64,000 bases of DNA from BCD1 sp942492125 (GCA_942492125.1 CALODM010000036.1:1-64000); one strand, 5' to 3'; positions 47,789-57,685 are shown, counted from the stretch's first letter. The notes: a model not told the origin generated them from the letters alone. Numbers and translations: made by a program.

Positions 47789-50410
47789 CTACTCCAACCT
47801 AACACCAACAACCCCAACCCCATGAGCATCCTCCAATGCTGCTTCGGGAATGCCCGGACCAATGGAAAACTGCAAACTCTCCACCCTGTTTATATCAAAT
47901 TTTTGGTCGGATTGATAATCAAAATAATATGGCAAAAAAGAAGGGTAGGGGCGTGGTAAGGTTACCGTTTTTACTTGTTTTAAATCAGACAACTCAATTT
48001 TGTATGCTCCGGTTTTTGGCTGTAATTCAATAATACTTCCGTAAGAACTGCCGTCCTCCAGGACAAAAGCGATCTGAACTTTGCAAGGTTTGTCGTTTAA
48101 TGAGCGGCCTTCAAAAATAAGGCTCGTTTTTGAATCAAGATCCGTTTTCCTTCCGGATATGGCATTGAGAATATAATGCTTAAAGCTATAGTCATAAACA
48201 GGTTTTGCATTCAGGTTTTCGTCATCCTGACGGAAAATCGGGTTTAGATTCATCTGGTACTCGGATTTTCCAAATGCTGATGTAGGTGTCAATTTAAAAG
48301 ACCTTCGCCATTGCCTGACCAAAAAATCGAGGTCGTCTTCAGCATTGAATAATTGTATGGGATTTGATTTCGGTACAATTTTTACGAGGTAGGGCGTTCT
48401 GTCGTAATAATCCCAGTCATAGGGAGACCCTTCCATGGCTGCGGGGTAACTGATGGTAGTCCCGTTGTCCAGTTCTGCAATCATATAATATCTTAAAAAC
48501 CCTTTGGGGAGTTTTTCTGCCGCGATTACTGCCTCGTATTGCCCGGCATTTACAGGTTTCATGTCCATGGAGATACTGCCAGCATCTGACCATCCCGAAA
48601 TTTTCAGATTGACCACATTTTCGGGCGCGATCAATTGAGCAGAAAGGGTTAAATCTTCCTGCTCGGAAATTTCTTCAGGAGCTTCGTGTTTAAACCAGAC
48701 TTTATCCACCGTAGTTCCAGGGGCATGAAAATCATTTAATTTATGATTTCCCCATTGTTGAAAAGGCGACCAGTTTTTTGTTGCTCCTTTTTTACTCAGA
48801 ATATATGTCCCCGGTGCAATTGGAAATAATCCGCCTTCTACATCTGCTTTATGATTATTACCTATGTCAATCGCTTCAAGTTTAAAGTCCTTTCCAAGCT
48901 CGGATAGGTTAATTTTCATATCATGTGTTTGCCATTTGATAACGCCCACCGTTTTATCCGGACTATTGCGTCCAAAAGGATTGTCGACCCAATAGGCATC
49001 GGGCATGACTTCCAGTCGCCATACACCACCTTCAATTTTGTCCAGGAAATAGGCGCCTTTGCCAGCATATTGCACGACGGGGGAATTGCCAAATCCGGCA
49101 ATTTTCTTCAGCTTTGATTCGTCAACAGGTTTTGATTCGGTATGGTTCGTATAGATGAACTTTTCCGGGACATTGTACTGGGCCAGGTCTTTTTGGTAAT
49201 TAATGAAAAACCCATTAAAGCTCAGGTTTGCCGGGTAATCTCCCAGGTCGTCATACATGGGGATGTTATGGAAGATCTCGGAACAGATCATCAGGCTTAG
49301 GGCTTTGGAGGGCGTATAGGCCAGGTTCATATAATGGGTGTTGTATTCCGTATTGGCATAAGCCATGAAAGTAGGATCATAGGAAAAATGGGTGGCTATC
49401 TGGATACCTGCCGTTCTGAAGCTTCGGGCCATGGCAGGATAAACATAAGATCTGCCGATATCGGCAGCATCAAATTCATAAACCAATTTGGCTCCGCCCC
49501 TGGCTTTGATGGTATTGTCAAAAGGAATGTGGTAATCGTTCACATTGGGCAGCACATTTCCGGGGATTTCCCGTTGATAGCCTAAGCCGGTGGGATACCA
49601 CTGGAATGTTCCTCCCTGGATGCCGGCCTCGAAATAGGCTTCCATTAAATGGACCGCATGGCTCACATTGTAAAAAATCGGTTTTGTGGTTCCCGTTTTA
49701 CGAATCGCATCGACCATTCCCTTGATGAACTCCGTAACTTTTTCAGGAGATTCCCGATGGTGAGGTTCATTGCTAATTTCGATGGCAATGATATTGGGAT
49801 CATCTTTGTAGGCTTTGCCGGTATAAGGATTTACATGATTCATAAATTGGGTCAGGTAATTCTCCTGTGCTTTGATAGCATCCGGATTAGTAAGACATTC
49901 GCCTTTACCGTATTTGTGTGAAAATCCCGGAGTATATTCATCCGGTTCCGGCCAGCCGCCTCCCCAAAAAGCAATGGGGGTCACCACCGCTTTGATCCCA
50001 TGGTCCTCCAGTTGTTTCAACAGATAATCGAAAAGATCCAGGTTTTCGTTGGCTATCAGGTTGCCTAGTGTATCACTGATTTCCGTATCCCAAACATGTA
50101 CACGGTACAAATCAAAGCCCAACCGGGAGAAGTGATATACATCATTATCAATGGCCTTTTTCAGATCAATACCGCGTCTATTCCCTGTTTTATAGGCATG
50201 GGCAAAAGGCACTGTATAGTTTACCCCGAAACCTTTCACCTCTTCCCGGGATTTATCCCAGCGCATGACACCATTTTCGTCTACCATTACCTGCCCGGCA
50301 TCATTTTGAGCATGGGCAGGTAAAAGGGTTATCCAATTAAGGGTAAAAATCAAAAAATAAACCCAGACAGATACGGAAGCACGGGCTGATAATCCTTTGT
50401 GGAATGACAT
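47789..50410 (-). CDS. Secreted glycoside hydrolase, GH5/cellulase-like, with C-terminal beta domains
   Basis: 873 residues; signal peptide ends LLPAHAQ. The catalytic (beta/alpha)8 domain covers about 40-420: FGVNYTVPFAHAYK, HFSRLGFDLYRVHVWDTE. The likely acid/base is Glu215 in IIAIEISNEPHH and the likely nucleophile is Glu312 in LVYEFDAAD, the arrangement of clan GH-A enzymes. About 450 residues of beta-sandwich modules follow, with no obvious T9SS sorting domain; the end (SFLPYYFDYQ, SLQFSIGPG) resembles a carbohydrate-binding fold. It would cut a beta-linked polysaccharide or glycoside. An MFS transporter gene lies 71 bases upstream in the same direction, which suggests joint use of the released sugar. 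Confidence 0.75.
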   Translation of the reverse strand: MSFHKGLSARASVSVWVYFLIFTLNWITLLPAHAQNDAGQVMVDENGVMRWDKSREEVKGFGVNYTVPFAHAYKTGNRRGIDLKKAIDNDVYHFSRLGFDLYRVHVWDTEISDTLGNLIANENLDLFDYLLKQLEDHGIKAVVTPIAFWGGGWPEPDEYTPGFSHKYGKGECLTNPDAIKAQENYLTQFMNHVNPYTGKAYKDDPNIIAIEISNEPHHRESPEKVTEFIKGMVDAIRKTGTTKPIFYNVSHAVHLMEAYFEAGIQGGTFQWYPTGLGYQREIPGNVLPNVNDYHIPFDNTIKARGGAKLVYEFDAADIGRSYVYPAMARSFRTAGIQIATHFSYDPTFMAYANTEYNTHYMNLAYTPSKALSLMICSEIFHNIPMYDDLGDYPANLSFNGFFINYQKDLAQYNVPEKFIYTNHTESKPVDESKLKKIAGFGNSPVVQYAGKGAYFLDKIEGGVWRLEVMPDAYWVDNPFGRNSPDKTVGVIKWQTHDMKINLSELGKDFKLEAIDIGNNHKADVEGGLFPIAPGTYILSKKGATKNWSPFQQWGNHKLNDFHAPGTTVDKVWFKHEAPEEISEQEDLTLSAQLIAPENVVNLKISGWSDAGSISMDMKPVNAGQYEAVIAAEKLPKGFLRYYMIAELDNGTTISYPAAMEGSPYDWDYYDRTPYLVKIVPKSNPIQLFNAEDDLDFLVRQWRRSFKLTPTSAFGKSEYQMNLNPIFRQDDENLNAKPVYDYSFKHYILNAISGRKTDLDSKTSLIFEGRSLNDKPCKVQIAFVLEDGSSYGSIIELQPKTGAYKIELSDLKQVKTVTLPRPYPSFLPYYFDYQSDQKFDINRVESLQFSIGPGIPEAALEDAHGVGVVGVRLE

Positions 50411-50481
50411 AACAATGGTTATTTTGATGAAAATTGAGCAAAACTTAAATCACCAAAATAACCATTTATTACTGTTTGCGA

Positions 50482-51729
50482 TCACACAACTTCGGTTTTT
50501 ATTTCCCTAATGCCAATTTTTCGCCTGAGTACTAAATAACCAATCCCGGAAGCTATACATGCAGCCGAGGTGAGCATCCACAAAGTAGGGAAATCGTAAT
50601 GTTCTGCAACATACATACTTAAAGTTGGCCCCAGGATAAAAGCAATGGCCCAGCTCATGGAATAAACGCCCATATATCTTCCCTGGGTTGCTGCTGTTGC
50701 TCTTTCACTTACCCAGGAGTTGGAAAAAGGCATATTGAGGATCTCTCCAATGGATAAAATGGCCACGAAAATCCAAGGGGTGATCCAGAGGGAGCCACTG
50801 GAAAGAAAGGGTATGTAGGAAATTCCAAAAATAATGGCTCCTATTCCCACCAGCTTCATTTTTTCGTGTTTGTTTTCGATACTGTAAACCATCGGCATTT
50901 CCACCAGCGCAATTAAAAGACCATTAAATCCCATTACTAATCCCACTTGTGTCTCAGAATAGGCAATGATATCTTTAAAAAATACAGGAATGGTGGAAAA
51001 CAATTGAATGAATCCCATTGCAGTAAAAAAGTTAAGCAATACGAATATCAGGAAGATTTTATCCCGTCCGGGGTTTATTCCTGCCGGTTTACCAGAAATG
51101 GCTTCCTCATGTTGTTTCTTAGCCTTACTCTCTTTCAATTTCTGTGGGCTCAGAAAAATCCTGATGGCCAATGCAGCCAGGATACAGGTCAGGCCGTCGG
51201 CAATAAATAAGGCATTGTAACTAAATGTTGCAATAATTAGACCGCCTAAGCCGGGACCTGCTGCAAATCCGAGGTTGGCAGCCATCCTGATCAATCCAAA
51301 GGAACGGGTATAATTTTCAGGTTTGCTGTAAAAGGCCAGAGCTGCGTTATTGGCAGGCCGGTAGGCATCGGCAATGCTGCTGAGTAAAAAAAGCACCACA
51401 CAATATCCGATAAGGCTGCTGACAAAAATCAGGGACATAAATATTAAACCACTGATGAACAGGGACCAAAACATGATAGGATAGGGATTGAATTTATCCG
51501 TTAGCCTGCCTCCAACGTTATTGCCCACTACAGAGCCCATACCGAAGGCACTCATCATAAAACCTGCCTCCTGCAAGGTGAACCCTTTTGAGGTTGTCAT
51601 GAGAATGGTAAGAAATGGCAATACCATGGTGCCGGATCTGTTGATGAAAAAAATCAAGGTAAGTGTCCAGACATCTTTGGATAGACCGGAGAAAGAATTT
51701 TGATACAAACGAATCGTTCTGGCAATCAT
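50482..51729 (-). CDS. Major facilitator superfamily transporter
   Basis: 415 residues with 12 hydrophobic helices and typical MFS loops: GNNVGGRLTDKFNPYPIMF between helices 2 and 3 is the conserved MFS signature region, and RPANNAALAFYSKPENYTRSFGLIRMAANLGFAAGPGLGG marks the helix 4-5 area. Closest in style to multidrug or sugar efflux members. The substrate cannot be read from sequence. It is followed 71 bases later by the GH5-like hydrolase and may share its transcript. Frame intact. Confidence 0.88.
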   Translation of the reverse strand: MIARTIRLYQNSFSGLSKDVWTLTLIFFINRSGTMVLPFLTILMTTSKGFTLQEAGFMMSAFGMGSVVGNNVGGRLTDKFNPYPIMFWSLFISGLIFMSLIFVSSLIGYCVVLFLLSSIADAYRPANNAALAFYSKPENYTRSFGLIRMAANLGFAAGPGLGGLIIATFSYNALFIADGLTCILAALAIRIFLSPQKLKESKAKKQHEEAISGKPAGINPGRDKIFLIFVLLNFFTAMGFIQLFSTIPVFFKDIIAYSETQVGLVMGFNGLLIALVEMPMVYSIENKHEKMKLVGIGAIIFGISYIPFLSSGSLWITPWIFVAILSIGEILNMPFSNSWVSERATAATQGRYMGVYSMSWAIAFILGPTLSMYVAEHYDFPTLWMLTSAACIASGIGYLVLRRKIGIREIKTEVV

Positions 51730-51844
51730 GTTGAGGGTATTTTAAGCAGGAGATATTAAGAACGCTTCCATTCCAAATTAGTTCCTAAAAATAAATATAA
51801 TTCATTCATTTTTGCAGGAGCTTTCAAAATTAGTCAGAACAGGT

Positions 51845-51852
51845 TATTTTTG
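51845..51852 (+). promoter_or_regulatory. -7 box of the Crp/Fnr gene
   Basis: TATTTTTG fits TAnnTTTG exactly and predicts a start about 12 bases before the ATG at 51871, a short leader as often seen in Bacteroidota. No clear -33 element. Confidence 0.45.
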
Positions 51853-51870
51853 CTCTATCAAATAGAATAA

Positions 51871-52602
51871 ATGGAAAATTCTCATCCATGTGGTCTTTCT
51901 CCAGATGCTGAAGCGCATACCTGCATGAATTGTTGGGCGAAGCAATTGTCATTGCTGCGGGATCTCTCGGAAGAAGAGCTTGAAGTGACCAACAATGGAA
52001 GACTGTTTGAACAATATGAACCCGGTGAAGTGATTTTTCAGGAAGGCGCGTCTCCAAGAGGCCTTTTTTGCCTTAATTCCGGGAAAGTTAAAATAATTCG
52101 TTCCGGATTGGTGGATAATGATCCGATCATTGCTTTGAAAAAACCCGTTGAATTTATGGGGCTCAAAGCACTTTTTCTGGAGAAAAACCATTCCAGTACT
52201 GCCATAGCCCTGGAACCTTGCAGCGTCTGTATTATTCCCAGGGATGCTTTTCTCTCAGTTGTGAAAAACAATAATGACCTTTCTTTAAAGGTCGTCCAAA
52301 TGCTTTCCAGAGAGGTAGAAGATGCCGATAATCGCATGATCAACCTGACCCAGAAACACCTTCGAGGCCGACTCGCCGATGCCCTGCTTTTATTGCTGGA
52401 TCGTTTTGGAACCAACAAAGAGGAGGAAACCCTTGCTTCGGAACTCAAAAGGGCCGACCTGGCCGCCCTGGCCAATATGACGCCTGCCAATGCCATCCGC
52501 ATTTTATCGGAATTTGCCCAGGAGGAAATTATTGAGGTTGACCGACGGAAAATCAAACTGCTTGATTTGGATAAGCTTAAGGAGATAAGTGCTTTGGGGT
52601 AG
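51871..52602 (+). CDS. Crp/Fnr-family transcriptional regulator with N-terminal cysteines
   Basis: 243 residues. A cyclic-nucleotide-binding-type beta barrel (about 30-145: YEPGEVIFQEGASPRGLFCLNSGKVKII) is followed by the dimer helix and a winged helix-turn-helix (about 165-235: LKRADLAALANMTPANAIRILSEFAQEEIIEVDRRKIKLLD). Cys7, Cys18 and Cys21 near the N-terminus (HPCGL, HTCMNCWAK) are placed like a metal or Fe-S site in Fnr-type redox sensors; a fourth ligand would be needed, perhaps Cys67. It could sense oxygen or redox state. Its stop codon overlaps a 7-bp repeat array. Transcribed away from the MFS gene. Confidence 0.88.
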   Translation: MENSHPCGLSPDAEAHTCMNCWAKQLSLLRDLSEEELEVTNNGRLFEQYEPGEVIFQEGASPRGLFCLNSGKVKIIRSGLVDNDPIIALKKPVEFMGLKALFLEKNHSSTAIALEPCSVCIIPRDAFLSVVKNNNDLSLKVVQMLSREVEDADNRMINLTQKHLRGRLADALLLLLDRFGTNKEEETLASELKRADLAALANMTPANAIRILSEFAQEEIIEVDRRKIKLLDLDKLKEISALG

Positions 52603-52649
52603 TTTTCAGTTTTCAGTTTTCAGTTTTCAGTTTTCAGTTTTCAGTCTTC
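52601..52649. repeat. 7-bp tandem repeat AGTTTTC, seven copies
   Basis: Six perfect AGTTTTC units (52601-52642) plus one AGTCTTC. The array begins inside the stop codon of the Crp/Fnr gene. The period is not a multiple of three. Confidence 0.9.
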
Positions 52650-52741
52650 AGTGTCGGTTTTGGGTTGATGCCGCTTGAAACTTCCGGCCTGATTGGTTCA
52701 GAATGTTGCACTGCTCCATTTAAATAACCAACTCCTTAAAA

Positions 52742-52937
52742 CCGTTCCTCGTCCACCGTTCCTCGTCCACCGTTCGTCCACCGTTCCTCGTCCACCGTTC
52801 CTCGTCCACCGTTCCTCGTCCACCGTTCCTCGTCCACCGTTCCTCGTCTACCGTTCCTCGTCCACCGTTCCTCGTCCACCGTTCCTCGTCCACCGTTCCT
52901 CGTCCACCGTTCCTCGTCCACCGTTCCTCGTCCACCG
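52742..52937. repeat. 14-bp minisatellite CCGTTCCTCGTCCA, about 14 copies
   Basis: Units are almost perfect: one copy is shortened to 11 bases (CCGTTCGTCCA at 52770-52780) and one has C-to-T (GTCTA near 52850). All six frames stay open for long stretches only because of the repeat, so ORFs across it are not taken as genes. Base composition (about 64% GC) stands out from the AT-rich flanks. Confidence 0.95.
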
Positions 52938-53178
52938 GCCAATTCGTGTTGTACAACATATTTTGATTTATTGAATTTAATGCCAATTTACCGTTCTTTG
53001 TAACCTGAGAGGTTTTACTTATTTGCTTTGGGGAAGCCATGTTTTCCCGATCCGAATGGCTGCCAAAGTTCAGGCATATGCATACCCATTCTTTCATATT
53101 TCCATTAAAATTTCATTTGCAGATAATCCCGGTTTATTGACCGGGCCATTGACAATTACATACTCAAATTATTATCCT

Positions 53179-55092
53179 ATGAAAAAAAAATTACTACTCT
53201 TAATCGTTATGATCTTTGGTTTGGGTGTAACCAATACGCCGGCTCAGGAGATCCGCACTTATGACGGATACGGAAATAACTTTCAACATCCTGAATGGGG
53301 TGCTGTTGGAACCCCTCAATTATTTTTGACAACAAACGGATTCGCAGACCAGGTGTCGGAACCCGGCGGATATGATCGTCCCAATGCAAGACATATCAGT
53401 AACCAGATTTTTAACCAGGATGGTGTTCTGTCAGATGTGTTGGAGTTGAGTGACTATGCTTTCATATGGGGGCAATTCATCGATCATGACATTACCCTGG
53501 TGATGGAAACGGAAGAAGAGGTGATCGATGTGACTATTCCGGAAGGTGATCCCTATTTTGATCCACTGGGAACTGGGAATAAGATAATGCACGTTAAGCG
53601 TTCCGTTTTTTCGGAAGATTCTGGTACTGACCCTGGAAATCCACGGGCCTTTCCCAATGCTATTTCAGCCTTTATTGATGGTTCTGCCGTTTATGGTTCA
53701 GATGAGGAGCGCGCCACTTGGTTGCGAACCTTTGAAAATGGTAAACTAAAGGTATCAGCCGGAAACATGTTGCCTTATAATACGACCACCAATGAGGCAG
53801 GCAGTCCGGTAGATCCCTATGCTCCTTTTATGGCCATGGTGAACCCTTACCTGTCCCGCTGGTTTGTGGCCGGGGATTTTCGTGCTAATGAAAATGTAAA
53901 CCTGACGGTTTTTCACACATTATGGGTTCGGGAACACAACAGGGTTTGTGATGAACTGACCGAGGAACATCCGGGCTGGGATGATGAACAGATTTACCAG
54001 CGTGCCCGCAGAATCATCGGTGCCAAGATCCAGGCGATTGTATACGAGGAATGGTTACCTACCCTGGGGGTACACCTTCCCGAATACACCGGTTACGATG
54101 CACTGGTCAACCCAGGCATCATGAATGTTTTTTCCGTAGCAGCTTATCGCTACGGACACACTGTGGTGAACAGCACTATTGTCCGGATGAATAATGAAGG
54201 GAACCTCATCCCCGCTGGTAATATATTATTGAGAAACGCCTTTTTTAATCCGATTATCCTGGTGGAAAGTGGTGGTTTAGATCCTTTCCTCATCGGTATG
54301 GCTACCCAGGTGGAGCAGGATTTTGATTGTAAAATAGTTCATGATCTCAGAAATTTTCTTTTTGGTCCTCCGGGATTTGGCGGACTTGACCTTGCAGTGT
54401 TGAATATTACCCGTGGCCGGGAACGAGGGCTGACGGATTACAATACCATTCGGACCAATTTTGGATTGCCGGCTTTGGAAGGATTTCACGAATTGAGTTC
54501 CAACCCCTGGCAGAATCAGGTTTTTGAAAGTGTTTTCGGAGATATAAACAAAATTGATCCATGGGTTGGAATGCTTGCGGAAGATCATATGGAAAGCGCT
54601 CTTTTTGGAGAAACGGTTATGACCATTATGAAACGCCAATTCAGATCCTTACGGGACGGGGACCGTTTTTATTATGAAAATGATCCGGCCTTCAGTGAAG
54701 CAGAAAGACAGGAAATCAAACAGACCCGCTTCAAAGATATCATCATGGCCAATACAGGCGTGGAAGCCATGCAGGACAATGTATTCCTCATGACACCACA
54801 CGGAGTGACCGCCTTGCACAATACTGCCGAAGAACCGACGGTAGAGATTGCTGCCTACCCTAATCCGGTAACGGAAAAGCTATTCATCAACTTTTCCTCT
54901 CAGACCATGGGGGAAGTGGTGCTGCAGGTCACTGATCTGAAAGGAGTTGTTCTGGAGGAGAAAACAGTAGATGTTAACGAAGGCATGAATACGGTTGAAT
55001 TTGAACTGGATAAGCAATTGCCTAATGGTGTTTATCTGGTAAGCTTGATACAAGAAGGAAAGATCGGACGTCAGAGGATATTCAAAAATTAA
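53179..55092 (+). CDS. Secreted animal-type heme peroxidase with T9SS sorting domain
   Basis: Start at 53179 (MKKKLLLLIVMIFGLGVTNTPAQ); the ORF opens 156 bases upstream with a poor leader. The peroxidase fold is well marked: distal His103 in WGQFIDHDITLV, the calcium and substrate region SAFIDGSAVYGSDEER, LTVFHTLWVREHNRVCDEL, and proximal His327 in AYRYGHTVVNS, then LNITRGRERGLTDYN. The C-terminus (AAYPNPVTEKLFINF, LPNGVYLVSLIQEGK) is a type-A T9SS sorting domain. It likely oxidises halides or organic substrates with hydrogen peroxide outside the cell. Heme must be loaded non-covalently or through ester links, unlike the c-type cytochromes of this region. Confidence 0.92.
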   Translation: MKKKLLLLIVMIFGLGVTNTPAQEIRTYDGYGNNFQHPEWGAVGTPQLFLTTNGFADQVSEPGGYDRPNARHISNQIFNQDGVLSDVLELSDYAFIWGQFIDHDITLVMETEEEVIDVTIPEGDPYFDPLGTGNKIMHVKRSVFSEDSGTDPGNPRAFPNAISAFIDGSAVYGSDEERATWLRTFENGKLKVSAGNMLPYNTTTNEAGSPVDPYAPFMAMVNPYLSRWFVAGDFRANENVNLTVFHTLWVREHNRVCDELTEEHPGWDDEQIYQRARRIIGAKIQAIVYEEWLPTLGVHLPEYTGYDALVNPGIMNVFSVAAYRYGHTVVNSTIVRMNNEGNLIPAGNILLRNAFFNPIILVESGGLDPFLIGMATQVEQDFDCKIVHDLRNFLFGPPGFGGLDLAVLNITRGRERGLTDYNTIRTNFGLPALEGFHELSSNPWQNQVFESVFGDINKIDPWVGMLAEDHMESALFGETVMTIMKRQFRSLRDGDRFYYENDPAFSEAERQEIKQTRFKDIIMANTGVEAMQDNVFLMTPHGVTALHNTAEEPTVEIAAYPNPVTEKLFINFSSQTMGEVVLQVTDLKGVVLEEKTVDVNEGMNTVEFELDKQLPNGVYLVSLIQEGKIGRQRIFKN

Positions 55093-55113
55093 ATGCTTGT
55101 ATTCATTATTTAA

Positions 55114-55145
55114 AAAGGCAGACTTCCTGTTGGAGGCCTGCCTTT
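55114..55145. terminator. Hairpin terminator between peroxidase and DUF4097-like genes
   Basis: AAAGGCAGACTTCC and GGAGGCCTGCCTTT form a 14-bp stem with G-U pairs and a TGTT loop (55114-55145). Short T-runs follow on both strands (CCTTTT on plus, TTTTT on minus). Confidence 0.7.
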
Positions 55146-55175
55146 CCTTTTGTCGGGTGATTTCTGAATGGACTC

Positions 55176-56489
55176 CTAATCCAATTCAATATTGCCTTCG
55201 TAGGCTTTAATTTTGATCAATGGACTATTGTCCGTGGCTCCTTTGATTTTGCCATTGATGGTGATTTTGGAATTTTTTCGATATAGGTACGGGTATCAAA
55301 GCGATCTTCCGGGTAATCGATGTCTGTGTATTGCATATCTCCATCCAGGCGATATTTTACTGACGAAGGGATGCCTACCTCCAGGTTGGTATATTTACTT
55401 TCAAAATCAATGCCCGAAAATCCTTCTCCTACGCTTCCTACTTTAATGAACCCTTCGTAGGTATTAGCCTTAATGCCTCCTTCCAGTTTTTCGGTCTTGA
55501 AGTTGCTGTATTTCCCGTTTTGGACGGTCAGGTTACCAATGCTGATAGCATTTACATCCGTTTCGTAGGCACTTTCCAGGTTCATATCGTCAATGTGATC
55601 AATATTGATACAGCCGTATTTGTTTTGTCCTTTGATGGATTTACCTTTTTGGGCAGTAAAGCAACCTTCGTACATATTGATATTGGCTGTACCAAATTCT
55701 GTGGCGGTAAAACGGTAATATTTGCTATTGAGTTCCGAGGTGGCCTTTGATAAGTCCGGCTTCGCCTTTGCCTTCATAGGCATCGACAACAAGGCTCTGG
55801 ATGCTTCCAAGGGTCCAGCGGCTGTATTTGCTGTTGATGTTGGCTTGTTTTCCGTTCCCCATATTCAAACTGCATTCATACAGTTCAATTTTTGCCTGGT
55901 TGAAATTACCGACTTCTGCCTGGCTGTATTTTAGAGAGAGGTTGAGTTGGCCGTTGACATTTTTGGCGTTTAGCTGCCCTTCGTATAATTCCACCTCCAG
56001 GTCGTGATCCAAACTGTTGATTATCTTAATTTTATCGTATTTGTTTTTTAATTTAAGGTATTCGATTTTAGGGATTTTGACGACCATATTGATCTTCAGT
56101 TTGCTTATGTTTTTGATTTTGGTACCATCGCCAAATCTAAGGCTGATGGACCCAAAAGTTTGATTCCAGCTTTTGATATCAAAATCTGTCTCAATGACAA
56201 TTTCATTACCGGCTTCACCGACGCGGACATCAAAATGTTCGAAAACTTCCTTGGCATCGGCTTCGCTGTTGGCATCAAAGGTCAGTGTCGCTTCAAAATG
56301 AACCTTCCCGTCATTGGAGGCTTCTATTTGCAGGGGCCCGTATTTGTGCAAAACATACATATTGGGTTTGGCATCCAGTGTTTTGCTGATGGTCTTGGAT
56401 TTGTACTCCCTGGCAAAGCCGGGGACCTGCAGTAATAACATCAGGATCAGGAGCCCCGGGAATTTAAATTTGAATTTCACGTTTCTTCT
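55176..56489 (-). CDS. Exported DUF4097/GIN-like beta-helical protein (two frameshifts)
   Basis: Start at 56489 (MRRNVKFKFKFPGLLILMLLLQVPGFA), inside the end of the upstream gene (26-base overlap). The protein is a run of short beta strands with repeated K(Y/N)S and YEG(x)(x) turns (HKYGPLQIEASNDG, LELYEGQLNAKNVNGQLNLS, IELYECSLNMGNGKQANINS), the right-handed beta-helix style of DUF4097/DUF2807 proteins. The frame breaks near 55745 (GLIK continues as ATSELNSKYYRF) and near 55285 in an A-run. After correction it ends at 55176 with KIKAYEGNIELD. Third gene of a sigma/anti-sigma operon, so likely an envelope protein linked to that signalling. Confidence 0.7.
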
Positions 56490-57006
56490 CATGGCGTTTG
56501 CTTTTTTGATATTCGTTTGATAATCTTTCCAGAATCTGGATTTTTCTTTCATAATATTTCATAAGGGCATTGACGACCCTTTCATTTTTTGAATATTGGG
56601 GGAGATCTTCGAGCGTAGTGGCCTTCATTTCCTCAAGCGTGTTTAATTCGTCGAGTATCTCTTCAAACAAGAATTGATCAAGGCTGTCAAAGGGGATATT
56701 GGCTTCTTTCAGGGCAATGGTTTGGCGGTAGTTGTCTTCCATTTCCAACAACTCGGGATAAAACATTGCCAGAGAAGATTCCTCCTGATTTTGCTGATCC
56801 ATGAACAACCAAACCGCAAACCCGCCAAGCAGCATAAAGGAAGCTGCAATGGCTATCTTTCGGATACCGATGACAATGGCACTCCGCCTTTGCTTTTGAC
56901 CGGGAATGTTTGGAGCTATCTCCTCCCACATACCCTGGAAATCCGGTGTTTCCACCTTGTCAAGCGCATCCCGGTTTTTAATAATATGTTTTTCTAAAGG
57001 ATCCAT
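56464..57006 (-). CDS. Probable anti-sigma factor with one membrane helix
   Basis: 180 residues. A short N-terminal cytoplasmic part (DPLEKHIIKNRDALDKVETPDFQGMWEEI), basic QKQRRS, one membrane helix (about 47-68, IRKIAIAASFMLLGGFAVWLF), then a helical acidic periplasmic part ending in coiled-coil-like LMKYYERKIQILERLSNEYQ. The layout (sigma factor, this gene, exported beta-helix protein) is common in Bacteroidota. It would bind and inhibit the sigma factor encoded just upstream. Confidence 0.7.
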   Translation of the reverse strand: MDPLEKHIIKNRDALDKVETPDFQGMWEEIAPNIPGQKQRRSAIVIGIRKIAIAASFMLLGGFAVWLFMDQQNQEESSLAMFYPELLEMEDNYRQTIALKEANIPFDSLDQFLFEEILDELNTLEEMKATTLEDLPQYSKNERVVNALMKYYERKIQILERLSNEYQKSKRHEKKREIQI

Positions 57007-57138
57007 GTTTTTTGTTTTAGTTGTTCAAGGGGTGTTTTATAAGTTTTTATGTCTGCGATAAAATTAAACTGACAATTTTATTCGCGTAAGTAAATGATAA
57101 TCAACACTTTTTAATTCTGCACTCTGCATCCTACACTT

Positions 57139-57685
57139 TTAATTTTTCATTCCCCGCAGTGTTTCCTGAAGCAGTTGTTTGCCTCTTCTGTATTGGGTTT
57201 TTGAGGTTGATTCGGTAATGCCGAGGATTTGGGCAATTTCCTTATGCTGATACCCTTCCAGTAAAAAGAGGGGAAAGTACTGCCCGGGAGCCGTCCGGTA
57301 AAGCTTTTATCGCGTTGTGGATGGTTTTCATGTTTATATTGTGCACTTCCTCTTTTTCCATCGGTGTTTCATTCAGGTTGTCGTCAAAAGGCATGGTTTG
57401 GGTTCGCTGGGCCTTCCGGAGAAAATTAAGTGCCGTGTTGATGGTTATTCTTTTTATCCAGGCTCCCAGGGTTGAATCTTTCCGAAAGGAGTACAGGTTG
57501 TTAAAAACCTTGATAAAGGACTCCTGGATCACGTCTCTGGCATCCTCGGAATTACCGACCATCCTTACCACCGTGTAGTACATGGCATTGACGTATTTCT
57601 TATACAATATTTGCTGGCTCGCACTGTGTCCCGCCAGACATTTTTTGATCAGCTTAAGTTCTTCAGACGATACCAGGTTCTTCAA
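57139..57685 (-). CDS. ECF-type RNA polymerase sigma factor (one frameshift)
   Basis: The open frame 57242-57685 holds region 2 (LIKKCLAGHSASQQILYKKYVNAMYYTVVRMVGNSEDARDVIQESFIKVFNNL) and stops early at LSPLFTGRVSA. One base shift at TTTCCCCTC (near 57277) restores region 4: LFLLEGYQHKEIAQILGI followed by TESTSKTQYRRGKQLL, ending at 57139. Full length is then about 182 residues, normal for ECF factors. It leads the operon with the anti-sigma-like gene and the DUF4097-like gene. The frameshift may be a sequencing error. Confidence 0.82.

Noticed and set aside
52693..53097. Arg/Glu/Asp-rich or Pro/Arg-rich proteins encoded across the 14-bp array on both strands
   Set aside because: The open frames are by-products of the repeat, whose period is not a multiple of three; no start context or flanking coding sequence.
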